A stretch of 15,021 nt of DNA, taken from VRUE01 sp040904405 (GTDB lineage: Bacteria > Actinomycetota > Thermoleophilia > Solirubrobacterales > 70-9). The stretch spans positions 1-15,021 of the forward strand of contig JBBDTK010000149.1 of the NCBI GenBank assembly GCA_040904405.1. The letters run 5' to 3'. The position numbers and the translations under genes are program-made. How positions within the stretch are numbered: position 1 is the first letter of the stretch; each line of letters starts with the position of its first letter. Of the stretch, positions 1 to 6,696 are shown one piece after another. The notes beneath the pieces were generated by a model. The model made no database searches. It had not been told where the DNA came from and was given only the letters and a program-made list of their open reading frames with translations.

Positions 1-1403
1 GCGCCAAGCCGCCGAAGGGCCACGAGCTCGACGACCACTACTTCGGCTCGATCCCGGAGCGGATCCTGGCCTGCATGCTGGAGGCCGAGCTGGAGATGCG
101 CAAGCTCGGCATCCCGGTCAAGACCCGCCACAACGAGGTCGCGCCGAACCAGTACGAGATCGCGCCGGTCTTCGAGAACTCGAACGTCGGCTCCGACCAC
201 CAGCAGCTGATGATGCAGGTGCTGGAAAGCGTCGCCCGCCGCTACGGGCTGGTCTGCCTGCTGCACGAGAAGCCCTTCGCCGGGGTCAACGGCTCGGGCA
301 AGCACAACAACTGGTCGATGGGAACCGACAGCGGCGCCAACCTGCTCGACCCGGGCGACACGCCGGCCGACAACGTCCACTTCCTCTTTTTCTGCGCGGC
401 CGTGATCCAGGCGGTCAACAAGCACCAGGGCCTGCTGCGCGCCTCGGTCGCCAACATCGGCCAGGATCACCGCCTGGGCGCCAACGAGGCGCCGCCGGCG
501 ATCATCTCGATCTTCCTCGGCGCCGAGCTGGAGAAGGTCTTCGAGGCGATCGCCGCCGGCTCGGGCGATCCCCACACCCCTGCCTCCTTCCTCGAGCTGG
601 GCGCGACCGTGCTGCCCTCGCTGCCGATGCACGGCGGCGATCGCAACCGCACCTCGCCGTTCGCCTTCACCGGCAACAAATTCGAGTTCCGGGCGCTGGG
701 GTCGAGCATGTCGCTGGCCTTCCCCAACACGGTGCTGAACACGATCGTCGCCGAGGCGATCGACGAGCTCGCCGACAAGCTGGAGGCGGCGACCTCCGGC
801 GGCAAGGACACGGCGACCGCGGTGATCGAGCTGGTCAAGGAGTCCTACTCGGCCAACAAGCAGGTCTGCTTCGACGGCGACAACTACTCCGAGGAGTGGC
901 ACGCGGAGGCCGAGCAGCGGGGGCTGAAGAACCTGCGCACGACGCCCGACGCGCTGCCCGAGGTGCTCGCCGACGCCACCGTCGCCGCCTTCGAGGACCA
1001 CGACGTGCTCTCCAAGCGCGAGCTGGAGTCCCGCTTCGAGGTCTGGCTCGAGCAGTACGCGATCCGCGCCAACATCGAGGCCGAGACGACCTTCTCGATC
1101 GCCAAGACGATGATCCTGCCGGCGGCGCTGCGCCACCTGGCGCTGATCGCGGAGTCGGGCGTCTCCTCGCTCGAGGCCGAGGTGCGCGGACTGGCCGACG
1201 AGCTGGTCGCCGCGCTGGGCGAGCTGGAGACGGCGAACGCCTACCCCGACGAGCTCGAGGGCATGGAGCTGGCGCTGCACGCCCGCGACCGGCAGCTGGC
1301 GGCGATGGACGCCGTCCGCGAGGCCGCCGACAAGCTCGAGAAGGTCCTCGCCGACGACCTCTGGCCGCTGCCGAAGTACGAGGAGATGCTCTTCATCAAG
1401 TAG
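1..1403 (+). CDS. glnN: Type III glutamine synthetase (3' part, 5' end cut by window edge)
   Basis: ATP-dependent ligation of ammonia to glutamate, the entry step of nitrogen assimilation; cytoplasmic. The reading frame is open from base 3 and in frame with everything to the TAG at 1401-1403, so the gene starts outside the window; the first internal ATG at 75 is not the start. Visible signatures of the GSIII family are KPPKGHELDDHYFGSI at the very beginning, TRHNEVAPNQYEIAP, the LHEKPFAGVNGSGKHNNWS block, HRLGANEAPPAIISIFLG and GDRNRTSPFAFTGNKFEFR. About 467 residues are present; GSIII proteins are usually around 700, so roughly the N-terminal third is missing. The C-terminal part is the helical GSIII-specific extension. 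The gene converges on a methyltransferase gene, with a hairpin in the 68-nt gap. GSI and GSII lack this motif set, so the class call is secure. Confidence 0.95.
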   Translation, partial: AKPPKGHELDDHYFGSIPERILACMLEAELEMRKLGIPVKTRHNEVAPNQYEIAPVFENSNVGSDHQQLMMQVLESVARRYGLVCLLHEKPFAGVNGSGKHNNWSMGTDSGANLLDPGDTPADNVHFLFFCAAVIQAVNKHQGLLRASVANIGQDHRLGANEAPPAIISIFLGAELEKVFEAIAAGSGDPHTPASFLELGATVLPSLPMHGGDRNRTSPFAFTGNKFEFRALGSSMSLAFPNTVLNTIVAEAIDELADKLEAATSGGKDTATAVIELVKESYSANKQVCFDGDNYSEEWHAEAEQRGLKNLRTTPDALPEVLADATVAAFEDHDVLSKRELESRFEVWLEQYAIRANIEAETTFSIAKTMILPAALRHLALIAESGVSSLEAEVRGLADELVAALGELETANAYPDELEGMELALHARDRQLAAMDAVREAADKLEKVLADDLWPLPKYEEMLFIK

Positions 1404-1411
1404 GGCCGGCT

Positions 1412-1453
1412 CCGCTGTTACTTATACCCGCTATGGGCGGATAAGGAACAGCG
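1412..1453. terminator. Inverted-repeat hairpin between convergent genes
   Basis: Arms GCTGTT (1414-1419) with AACAGC (1447-1452), CTTAT (1421-1425) with ATAAG (1441-1445), and CCC with GGG flank a GCTAT loop. It lies 10 nt past the glnN stop and 19 nt past the methyltransferase stop, so it could end transcription from both sides. There is no U-tract on either strand, so it is not a textbook intrinsic terminator. Its ends and loop resemble the hairpin at 3884-3935. Confidence 0.55.
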
Positions 1454-1471
1454 AAACAGGGTAGACGGCGC

Positions 1472-2290
1472 TCAGTCGGCGAGCGTGACCGTCGTCAGCA
1501 GGTACTCGGCGCGTCCTCGGAAGCTGCCGTCGTCGGCCTCGTTGAAGCGCTCGTCGAGCGCCAGCAGGTCGGCGCGGGCGGCATCCCACCTGCCCTCCGC
1601 CTCGAGCGCCGCCTTTGCCGTCACGACCGGGCCGAGGTTGCGCTCGCAGTGGTCCATCCAGCCCTCGACCGAGCCCCAATCGATCTCGGCCATCCGCCGC
1701 TCGAAGCCCAGCTCGAGGCCGGGCTCGGAGAAGAGCTCGCGCAGGTGGTCCTCGGTGCCCCACAGCGCCGGCGGCATGAAGCCCTCGGGGGGCGGCGGCA
1801 TGTGCTCGCCGATCGTCTTGAACATCTGACCGTTCATGCCCTCCGGCGTCCAGCCGGTGACGGCGATCCTCGCTCCCGGCCGCGAGACCCTGAGCAGCTC
1901 GTCGGCAGCCATCTGGTGGCGGGGGGCGAACATCGCGCCGAAGATCGAGGTGGCGCGGTCGAAGGAGCCGTCCTCGAAGGGCAGCTGCTCGGCGTTGCCG
2001 ACGACCAGCTCGGCCTCGAGGCCGGCAGCGGCGAAGCGGGCGCGGGCGGCGTCGATCAACTCCGGGACGAGGTCGAGGCCGGTGACGCGGGCGCCGCGGC
2101 CGGCGGCGGCGATCGCCGCGTTGCCGCTGCCGGTGGCGACGTCGAGGAAGTCGTGCCCCTCCCCCGTGCCGATCTGCTCGACCACCTCGTCGGCGATGTC
2201 CTGGATGATCGGGGCGAAGCCGGGCCAGTCGCCCGCGCTCCAGATCCGTCGCTGCCCTTCCTTCATCTGCTCGGCGGTTGCGGCGTCCAT
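1472..2290 (-). CDS. Class I SAM-dependent methyltransferase (UbiE/Methyltransf_11-like)
   Basis: A 272-residue soluble methyltransferase with a Rossmann fold. Motif I is FLDVATGSGNAA (about residues 48-59), followed by GLDL (71-74) for the SAM ribose contact, then GNAEQLPFEDGSFD (98-111) and a post-motif around ELLRVSRPGARIAVTGW. This layout is that of small-molecule methyltransferases related to UbiE/COQ5. The C-terminal half is the variable substrate-binding part, and the substrate cannot be read from it. The start is set by a strong AGGAGG (complement of 2296-2301), 5 nt before the ATG. It lies 111 nt downstream of a P450 gene on the same strand and could be co-transcribed with it, suggesting an oxidation-methylation pair; that link is inferred. 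The gene ends facing glnN. Confidence 0.9.
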   Translation of the reverse strand: MDAATAEQMKEGQRRIWSAGDWPGFAPIIQDIADEVVEQIGTGEGHDFLDVATGSGNAAIAAAGRGARVTGLDLVPELIDAARARFAAAGLEAELVVGNAEQLPFEDGSFDRATSIFGAMFAPRHQMAADELLRVSRPGARIAVTGWTPEGMNGQMFKTIGEHMPPPPEGFMPPALWGTEDHLRELFSEPGLELGFERRMAEIDWGSVEGWMDHCERNLGPVVTAKAALEAEGRWDAARADLLALDERFNEADDGSFRGRAEYLLTTVTLAD

Positions 2291-2295
2291 CGCTT

Positions 2296-2301
2296 CCTCC
2301 T
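2296..2301 (-). promoter_or_regulatory. Strong ribosome binding site for the methyltransferase
   Basis: AGGAGG on the minus strand, 5 nt upstream of the ATG at 2290. It fixes the start codon. Confidence 0.8.
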
Positions 2302-2376
2302 CGTCGACCGGGATACAGGACTCCGTTCACGGTAGCCGCAAGGCTGCGTCAGGACAAGGGCTATCCGTAGTAGTCG

Positions 2377-2392
2377 CCGGGCGGCCGCCCGG
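2377..2392. terminator. 16-bp perfect GC palindrome after the P450 gene
   Basis: CCGGGCGGCCGCCCGG is self-complementary over its whole length and sits 9 nt beyond the P450 stop codon. It could act as a transcriptional pause or terminator between the P450 and methyltransferase genes, but there is no U-tract. In DNA this GC-rich it could partly be chance. Confidence 0.35.
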
Positions 2393-2401
2393 AGGCGTCG
2401 G

Positions 2402-3853
2402 TCACGCGCGGGGCAGTACCCGCATCTCCAGACCGCCCCGGGGCGAGAGGGTCGGCATCTGCCGCACCGTCATCGCCCGGCCGGGAAGGGCGTCGAGGCG
2501 CAGCCGCTGCAGCAGCATCGTCGCCACCAGCTTGACCTCGATCTGGCCGAAGCGCTTGCCGATGCAGATCCGCCGGCCGCCGCCGAAGGGGACGTAGGCG
2601 CCGCGCGGCAGCGCCGCCTTGCGCTCACGCGTGAAGCGCTCGGGGACGAAGGCCTCGGGATCGGGGAAGACCTCGGGGAGGCGGTGGCTGGCCCAGGAGC
2701 AGTAGTTGACGTAGGCGCCGCTCTTCACCTCGTGGCCGGCGAACTCGAAGTCGCGCACGGCGCGGCGCGGGCCGATCCAGGCCGGCGGGTAGAGCCGCAG
2801 CACCTCGTCGAGGACCATCTCGAGATAGGGCATCTCCCGCTCCAGCCGGTCGATGTCGGGGTCCTCCCCGCCCAGCACGCGGTCCTGCTCCTCCTGCAGC
2901 CGCTCGACCACGTCGGGATGGCGCGCCAGCTCGTGCATCATGAAGGTCAGGGTCGAGGTCGAGGTGTCGTGGCCGGCGAACATCAGCGTCATCGTCTGGT
3001 CCCGCACCTCCTTGTCGGAGAAGCCCTCGCCCGCCTCGTCGCGCACACCGAGCAGCAGGCTGAGGACATCCATCCGCTCGGGGTCGGGATCGGCGCGGCG
3101 CTGGGCGATCTCGTCGTAGACGATCTCGTCGAGGATCGCCCGCGAGGCGGTCATCTTCGACCAGGGCGAGCCCGGCCCGCGCAGCAGCCGCAGGTGGAAG
3201 TCGATCCCGTAGAAGCCGAGCGCGCGCTCGAAGTGCTCGGCCGCGGCGGCGCCCTTGCCGGCCTCGTCGGGGTCGAGGCCGAGCAGCGCCCGCATCGCGA
3301 TCCGCATCGCCAGGCCGCGCATCCACTCGTAGAGGTCGACGACCCGACCGGGGCGCAGGGCCTCGAGCGCGGCGGTCGTCTCGGCGGTCATCGCCGCCAC
3401 CGCTGCCGCCACCTGCTCGCGGTGGAAGGCCGGCATCATGATCTCGCGAGCGCGATCGTGGTAGGCGTCGTCGATGGTCAGAAGCCCGTCGCCGAGCAGC
3501 GGGATCAGGTCGCCGAAGCTCGACTCGCGCCAGTGGAAGTTCTCCGGGTGGGCGACGGTGACGAAGTGGTTGGCCTCCGGGCCGAGCATGAAGACCACCG
3601 GGTGGTGGAGCAGGCGGACGCTGAAGATCGGGCCGTGCTCTTCGTAGAGGGCGAGCAGCAGTGGCAGCGGGTCGCTGGCCGCCTGCAGGGTGCGTCCCAT
3701 GCTGAAGTCCTGCGGCCCGGGGGGGTAGCTGCCGCGGCGGCGCACGCGGATCTCGGCGCGGACGTCTTCGGCCACCCGGCGCAGCGGGTTGGGGCTCAGC
3801 GTCACCGGCGGCGGCACGCGGCGGGCGGGCGCTGCGACGGTCTCGGGCGGCAT
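2402..3853 (-). CDS. Cytochrome P450
   Basis: Haem-thiolate monooxygenase of 483 residues, soluble by its sequence (no N-terminal membrane anchor). The oxygen-activating I-helix motif AGHDTST is at about 293-299. The K-helix ExxR is E350-R353 within DEVLRLYPP. The haem loop PFGGGRRICIGKRF carries the proximal cysteine at C430. All three hallmarks are intact, so an active enzyme is expected, using ferredoxin/ferredoxin reductase supplied from elsewhere; no redox partner is encoded in the window. The RRxCIGxRF loop and the RLYPP region resemble the CYP4/CYP102-like branch more than typical Streptomyces class I P450s, but no subfamily or substrate can be assigned by eye. The start ATG has a modest AGGA 10 nt upstream. 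A same-strand methyltransferase follows. The first 40 or so residues (Pro/Arg rich) match nothing I recognise. Confidence 0.95.
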   Translation of the reverse strand: MPPETVAAPARRVPPPVTLSPNPLRRVAEDVRAEIRVRRRGSYPPGPQDFSMGRTLQAASDPLPLLLALYEEHGPIFSVRLLHHPVVFMLGPEANHFVTVAHPENFHWRESSFGDLIPLLGDGLLTIDDAYHDRAREIMMPAFHREQVAAAVAAMTAETTAALEALRPGRVVDLYEWMRGLAMRIAMRALLGLDPDEAGKGAAAAEHFERALGFYGIDFHLRLLRGPGSPWSKMTASRAILDEIVYDEIAQRRADPDPERMDVLSLLLGVRDEAGEGFSDKEVRDQTMTLMFAGHDTSTSTLTFMMHELARHPDVVERLQEEQDRVLGGEDPDIDRLEREMPYLEMVLDEVLRLYPPAWIGPRRAVRDFEFAGHEVKSGAYVNYCSWASHRLPEVFPDPEAFVPERFTRERKAALPRGAYVPFGGGRRICIGKRFGQIEVKLVATMLLQRLRLDALPGRAMTVRQMPTLSPRGGLEMRVLPRA

Positions 3854-3883
3854 CGGCCGATCCTAGCTGGCCAACCGGCCAAA

Positions 3884-3935
3884 CGCCGCTGTGGACTTTT
3901 TACGTGCTATAGGACGTAGAAAGTCCACAGCGGCG
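3884..3935. terminator. Near-perfect 22-bp inverted repeat after rlmN
   Basis: Left arm 3884-3905 and right arm 3914-3935 pair at 21 of 22 positions; the exception is T3900 opposite G3919, a G-U wobble in RNA. The loop is GCTATAGG (3906-3913). It begins 1 nt after the rlmN stop and 30 nt before the P450 start, so it most likely terminates the DUF4234-rlmN transcript. The arm end CCGCTGT and the GCTAT loop are shared with the hairpin at 1412-1453. Confidence 0.7.
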
Positions 3936-3936
3936 C

Positions 3937-4914
<978 letters not shown>

Positions 4915-4946
4915 GTCCCGGCGAGTCTAGGCCCGCCGGGCCGCGA

Positions 4947-5486
4947 TCAGAGCGCCGGCGGCTGCTGGCCGGGGGGCTGTGGCGGCGGCTGCTGCGGGGA
5001 CGGCTGTGGCGCCTGCTGCTGGTCGGCCGGCAGCGGCGGCGGCATCTCACCGGCGGAGCTCGGCGGCAGCTCGGTGCCCGGCAGCGGCTCGGCCTCCTGG
5101 CGCCAGAGCTCGTTCAGCGAGACCTGGATGTAGGCCCAGAGGCCTGGCGCGAGCAGGAAGTAGAGGATCAGCGCGATCCAGCCGTTGAGCGGCTCCCTGC
5201 CGCCGAGGCGAGAGGCGCCCATGACCCGCTTGGTGCCGCGCCAGTAGGTGATCAGCGCCGGGACGATGACGATCCCGCCGGGGAACAGCGCCAGCAGCGA
5301 GTTGGTCGGGCTCTGGCCGAGGTCATAGCCCTTGGCGCGGCCGTAGTCGCGCAGCTCGCGGTTGATCCGGTACCACCAGACCAGGTGGTAGATGCCGAGG
5401 GTGATCAGCGGCAGCAGGGCCGCTGCCCAGGGGCTGCGGACCTTGACCTCGTTCTGGGTGCTGCGGATCTTCATCTCGTACGCCAT
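4947..5486 (-). CDS. DUF4234 domain membrane protein with Pro/Gln-rich tail
   Basis: A 179-residue protein of unknown function. Residues 17-48 (RSPWAAALLPLITLGIYHLV followed by WWYRINREL) match the start of the DUF4234 family. A hydrophobic stretch (about 19-38), a second around 65-80 (LFPGGIVIVPALITYW) and a third at 103-121 (WIALILYFLLAPGLWAYIQ) suggest three to four membrane segments. After residue 133 the protein becomes a low-complexity tail of Pro and Gln with some Ser and Ala, running to the C-terminus, probably disordered and cytoplasmic or cell-wall facing. A GAGGAG ribosome binding site (complement of 5495-5500) lies 8 nt before the ATG. rlmN follows 32 nt later, but I know of no functional link between the two families. 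Confidence 0.85.
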   Translation of the reverse strand: MAYEMKIRSTQNEVKVRSPWAAALLPLITLGIYHLVWWYRINRELRDYGRAKGYDLGQSPTNSLLALFPGGIVIVPALITYWRGTKRVMGASRLGGREPLNGWIALILYFLLAPGLWAYIQVSLNELWRQEAEPLPGTELPPSSAGEMPPPLPADQQQAPQPSPQQPPPQPPGQQPPAL

Positions 5487-5493
5487 GCGGAAA

Positions 5494-5500
5494 GCTCCTC
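5494..5500 (-). promoter_or_regulatory. Ribosome binding site of the DUF4234 gene
   Basis: GAGGAGC on the minus strand, 7 nt before the ATG at 5486, supports that start codon. Confidence 0.7.
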
Positions 5501-5540
5501 TGGTCGGTGGCGCGGTCGGACCGACACTAGCCGACGCGCG

Positions 5541-5573
5541 GGCGTCTGGCCACTCGGTTTTTCCGCAGACCTC
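5541..5573 (-). repeat. Possible diverged copy of the GGCGAGTGGCTGGGCGTG repeat
   Basis: On the minus strand this reads GGAAAAACCGAGTGGCCAGA and onward. It contains CGAGTGGC exactly and then differs from the repeat at 7445-7462 mainly by transitions (CAGACG against TGGGCG). GTCTG and CAGAC flank it and can pair around a CGG-AAAAA-CCG hairpin. It lies about 55 nt upstream of the DUF4234 start. The match is short, so membership is uncertain. Confidence 0.25.
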
Positions 5574-5597
5574 AACCAGATGACGTGATCCGTGGCT

Positions 5598-5720
5598 TCA
5601 GCCTGAGGCGGCGAGGACCTCGGCGGCGGCGCGCTCGCCTGCCTGCAGGGCGCCCTCCATGTAGCCGCTCCAGACCGTGGCGGTCTCGGTGCCCAAGCCG
5701 AGTAACCGGGCTCGAGCGCC
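5598..5720 (-). pseudogene. C-terminal remnant of a flavin monoamine oxidase
   Basis: Forty codons before a TGA (5598-5600) encode GARARLLGLGTETATVWSGY and then MEGALQAGERAAAEVLAASG. GTETATxWSGYMxGAxxxGERAAxEV is the conserved C-terminal FAD-binding end of flavin amine oxidases, enzymes usually of about 450 residues. Nothing upstream continues the protein: the preceding codon is the TAG of vapC, and beyond vapBC lies an unrelated gene. There is no start codon with a ribosome binding site. I read this as the 3' stump left after replacement or deletion of the rest of the gene. It cannot make a functional enzyme. Confidence 0.75.
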
Positions 5721-6152
5721 CTATCCGAAGGGATCGAGGACGCGGATCCCGTCGAAGCGCCGGAAGTCCCGGTCGCGGGTGAAGATCGTGCTAACGCCGT
5801 GCTGGCGCATCAGCGCCGCGATGTGGGCATCGGGCACCTGGGTCCCACGGGTCGCCTTGGGCGCGATCGCCTCGTAGACGTCGAGGAACCCGTCGGCCTC
5901 GGCGGGGGTGCGGACGTGAGGACGGCCGATGAGCGAGGAGATCGAGTCCAGCGCCTCCGCCGAGCTGAGCGGTCGCGCGGCGATCGACGGGTGGGTGACT
6001 ATGCGCAGATAGCCCATCAGGGCAGGCCAGAAAACGAACAGGAGGTCGGGGCCGGCGGCGAGCCGCTGAATCAACTCGTTGGCGGCGGTGGCCGTGTCCG
6101 AGCCGGTGTCGGACGCGTAGACCAGGATGTTGGTGTCGACCGTGACGCTCAA
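5721..6152 (-). CDS. vapC: VapC-type PIN-domain ribonuclease toxin
   Basis: A 143-residue PIN-domain endoribonuclease, the toxin of a type II toxin-antitoxin pair; family members cleave tRNA or rRNA with Mg2+. The N-terminal VTVDTNILVYASD carries the first catalytic aspartate (D6). PDAHIAALMRQHG (D108) and TRDRDFRRF (D127, D129) supply the C-terminal acids. The middle block FWPALMGYLRIVTHPS fits the mycobacterial-type VapC subfamily, where the usual mid-domain Glu is not always at this place. I chose the TTG at 6150-6152 as start because it overlaps the antitoxin stop as TTGA, giving translational coupling, and places VDTN at the normal distance; there is no ATG nearby in frame. The stop is directly followed, in the same frame, by an amine oxidase remnant, marking a recombination junction. 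Confidence 0.88.
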   Translation of the reverse strand: MSVTVDTNILVYASDTGSDTATAANELIQRLAAGPDLLFVFWPALMGYLRIVTHPSIAARPLSSAEALDSISSLIGRPHVRTPAEADGFLDVYEAIAPKATRGTQVPDAHIAALMRQHGVSTIFTRDRDFRRFDGIRVLDPFG

Positions 6153-6400
6153 CCGTCCCGCCCCTGCAACTCGTCGGCGTCGAGCACTCGCCAGAGCGCG
6201 TCCTTGTCTTCGATGTCGACCTTGAAGCCGAGATCCCGGCGCGCCCACTCCAGCGGCGGCTGCTCCTCCGGGCGCCCCTCCTCCAGGCCGATCGCCAGAA
6301 CCTCCGACGCGAGCCTGCCCATGCTCTTGCGCTCGCGCTTAGAGCGCTGGCGCAGCTGCGCCAGCACGGAGGCGTCTAGATCAAGGGTGGTCCTCGTCAT
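6149..6400 (-). CDS. vapB: VapB-type antitoxin (ribbon-helix-helix/CopG-like)
   Basis: An 83-residue antitoxin. The N-terminal MTRTTLDLDASVLAQLRQRS then KRERKSMGRLASEVLAIGL is a ribbon-helix-helix DNA-binding domain: a short beta strand (TTLDLD) followed by two helices. The C-terminal acidic part (WARRDLGFKVDIEDKDALWRVLD) is the segment that normally threads into the toxin active site. An alternative in-frame ATG at 6427 would add nine residues (MASVQTSII). I prefer 6400 because the beta strand of such proteins begins right after the start, and because 6427 lies inside the presumed promoter/operator. No Shine-Dalgarno precedes either. The gene overlaps vapC by 4 nt. Autorepression by the VapBC complex through the upstream repeats is expected from the family. 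Confidence 0.85.
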   Translation of the reverse strand: MTRTTLDLDASVLAQLRQRSKRERKSMGRLASEVLAIGLEEGRPEEQPPLEWARRDLGFKVDIEDKDALWRVLDADELQGRDG

Positions 6401-6411
6401 GATGATTGATG

Positions 6412-6437
6412 TTTGTACAGATGCCATCAGATGTCAA
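6412..6437 (-). promoter_or_regulatory. Probable vapBC promoter/operator
   Basis: On the minus strand TTGACA (6437-6432) is a perfect -35 box; AAACAT 17 nt downstream is a weak -10. Two copies of CATCTG (6433-6428 and 6423-6418) lie exactly 10 bp apart, one helical turn, between the boxes, as expected for a dimeric repressor site. The start codon chosen for vapB is close to the implied transcription start. Confidence 0.45.
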
Positions 6438-6440
6438 CCT

Positions 6441-6456
6441 CCGCCCATATGGGCGG
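6441..6456. terminator. 16-bp perfect palindrome abutting a stop codon
   Basis: CCGCCCATATGGGCGG directly follows the TAA (6457-6459) of the four-cysteine protein gene and ends 3 nt before the vapB -35 box. It could fold into a terminator hairpin for the ZIP operon (no U-tract) or be part of the vapBC operator. Confidence 0.45.
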
Positions 6457-6696
6457 TTAGCCACCGGCACGTGCCCGCCTTTCCGCCCGGGGGTCGAATC
6501 CCGGGCAGGAGACCACGGGGACGCGGGGATAGCGCGGGTAGGCCGGCTCGGTGCGCGAGCGCAGGCAGAGGCTGAAGACCGAGTCCCGCGTGTTGGGGAT
6601 CAACCGCTGGTGAGCGCACCTGTCGCAGAGGCCGTTGCCGGCGATCGAGGGATTGTGCAGGCTCTCGCCGGTCGAGTCCTTCACCGGCCTCCTCAT
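6457..6696 (-). CDS. Small four-cysteine conserved protein, coupled to the ZIP gene
   Basis: A 79-residue protein. Its core has a CxxC pair (C24, C27 in LCDRCAHQRLIPNTRDSVFS), then C44 (SLCLRS) and C64 in PRYPRVPVVSCPGFDPR. The spacing suggests a small zinc- or metal-binding fold. I recognise the general pattern CxxC...R.SxFxLC...DPxxPxYPxLPVxxCxGFxP as a short conserved hypothetical protein of several bacteria, from memory only; no function is known to me. The ATG (6694-6696) overlaps the TGA of the ZIP transporter gene as ATGA, the classical arrangement for translational coupling, so the two are almost certainly co-expressed. Pairing with a metal transporter fits a metal-related role, but that is inference. 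A palindrome follows immediately after the TAA. Confidence 0.75.
   Translation of the reverse strand: MRRPVKDSTGESLHNPSIAGNGLCDRCAHQRLIPNTRDSVFSLCLRSRTEPAYPRYPRVPVVSCPGFDPRAERRARAGG

Noticed and set aside
2684..3919. A plus-strand open frame of about 410 codons across the P450
   Set aside because: It mirrors the P450 codons on the other strand and shows no family motif; the P450 with all hallmarks is on the minus strand.
6477..6515. A T-arm-like sequence (GGGGGTCGAATCCCGGG) followed by ACCA, suggesting a tRNA 3' end or attachment site next to vapBC
   Set aside because: The T-loop lacks the normal TTC, no matching acceptor, D or anticodon arms fold upstream, and the bases encode the conserved CPGFDPR end of the small four-cysteine protein.
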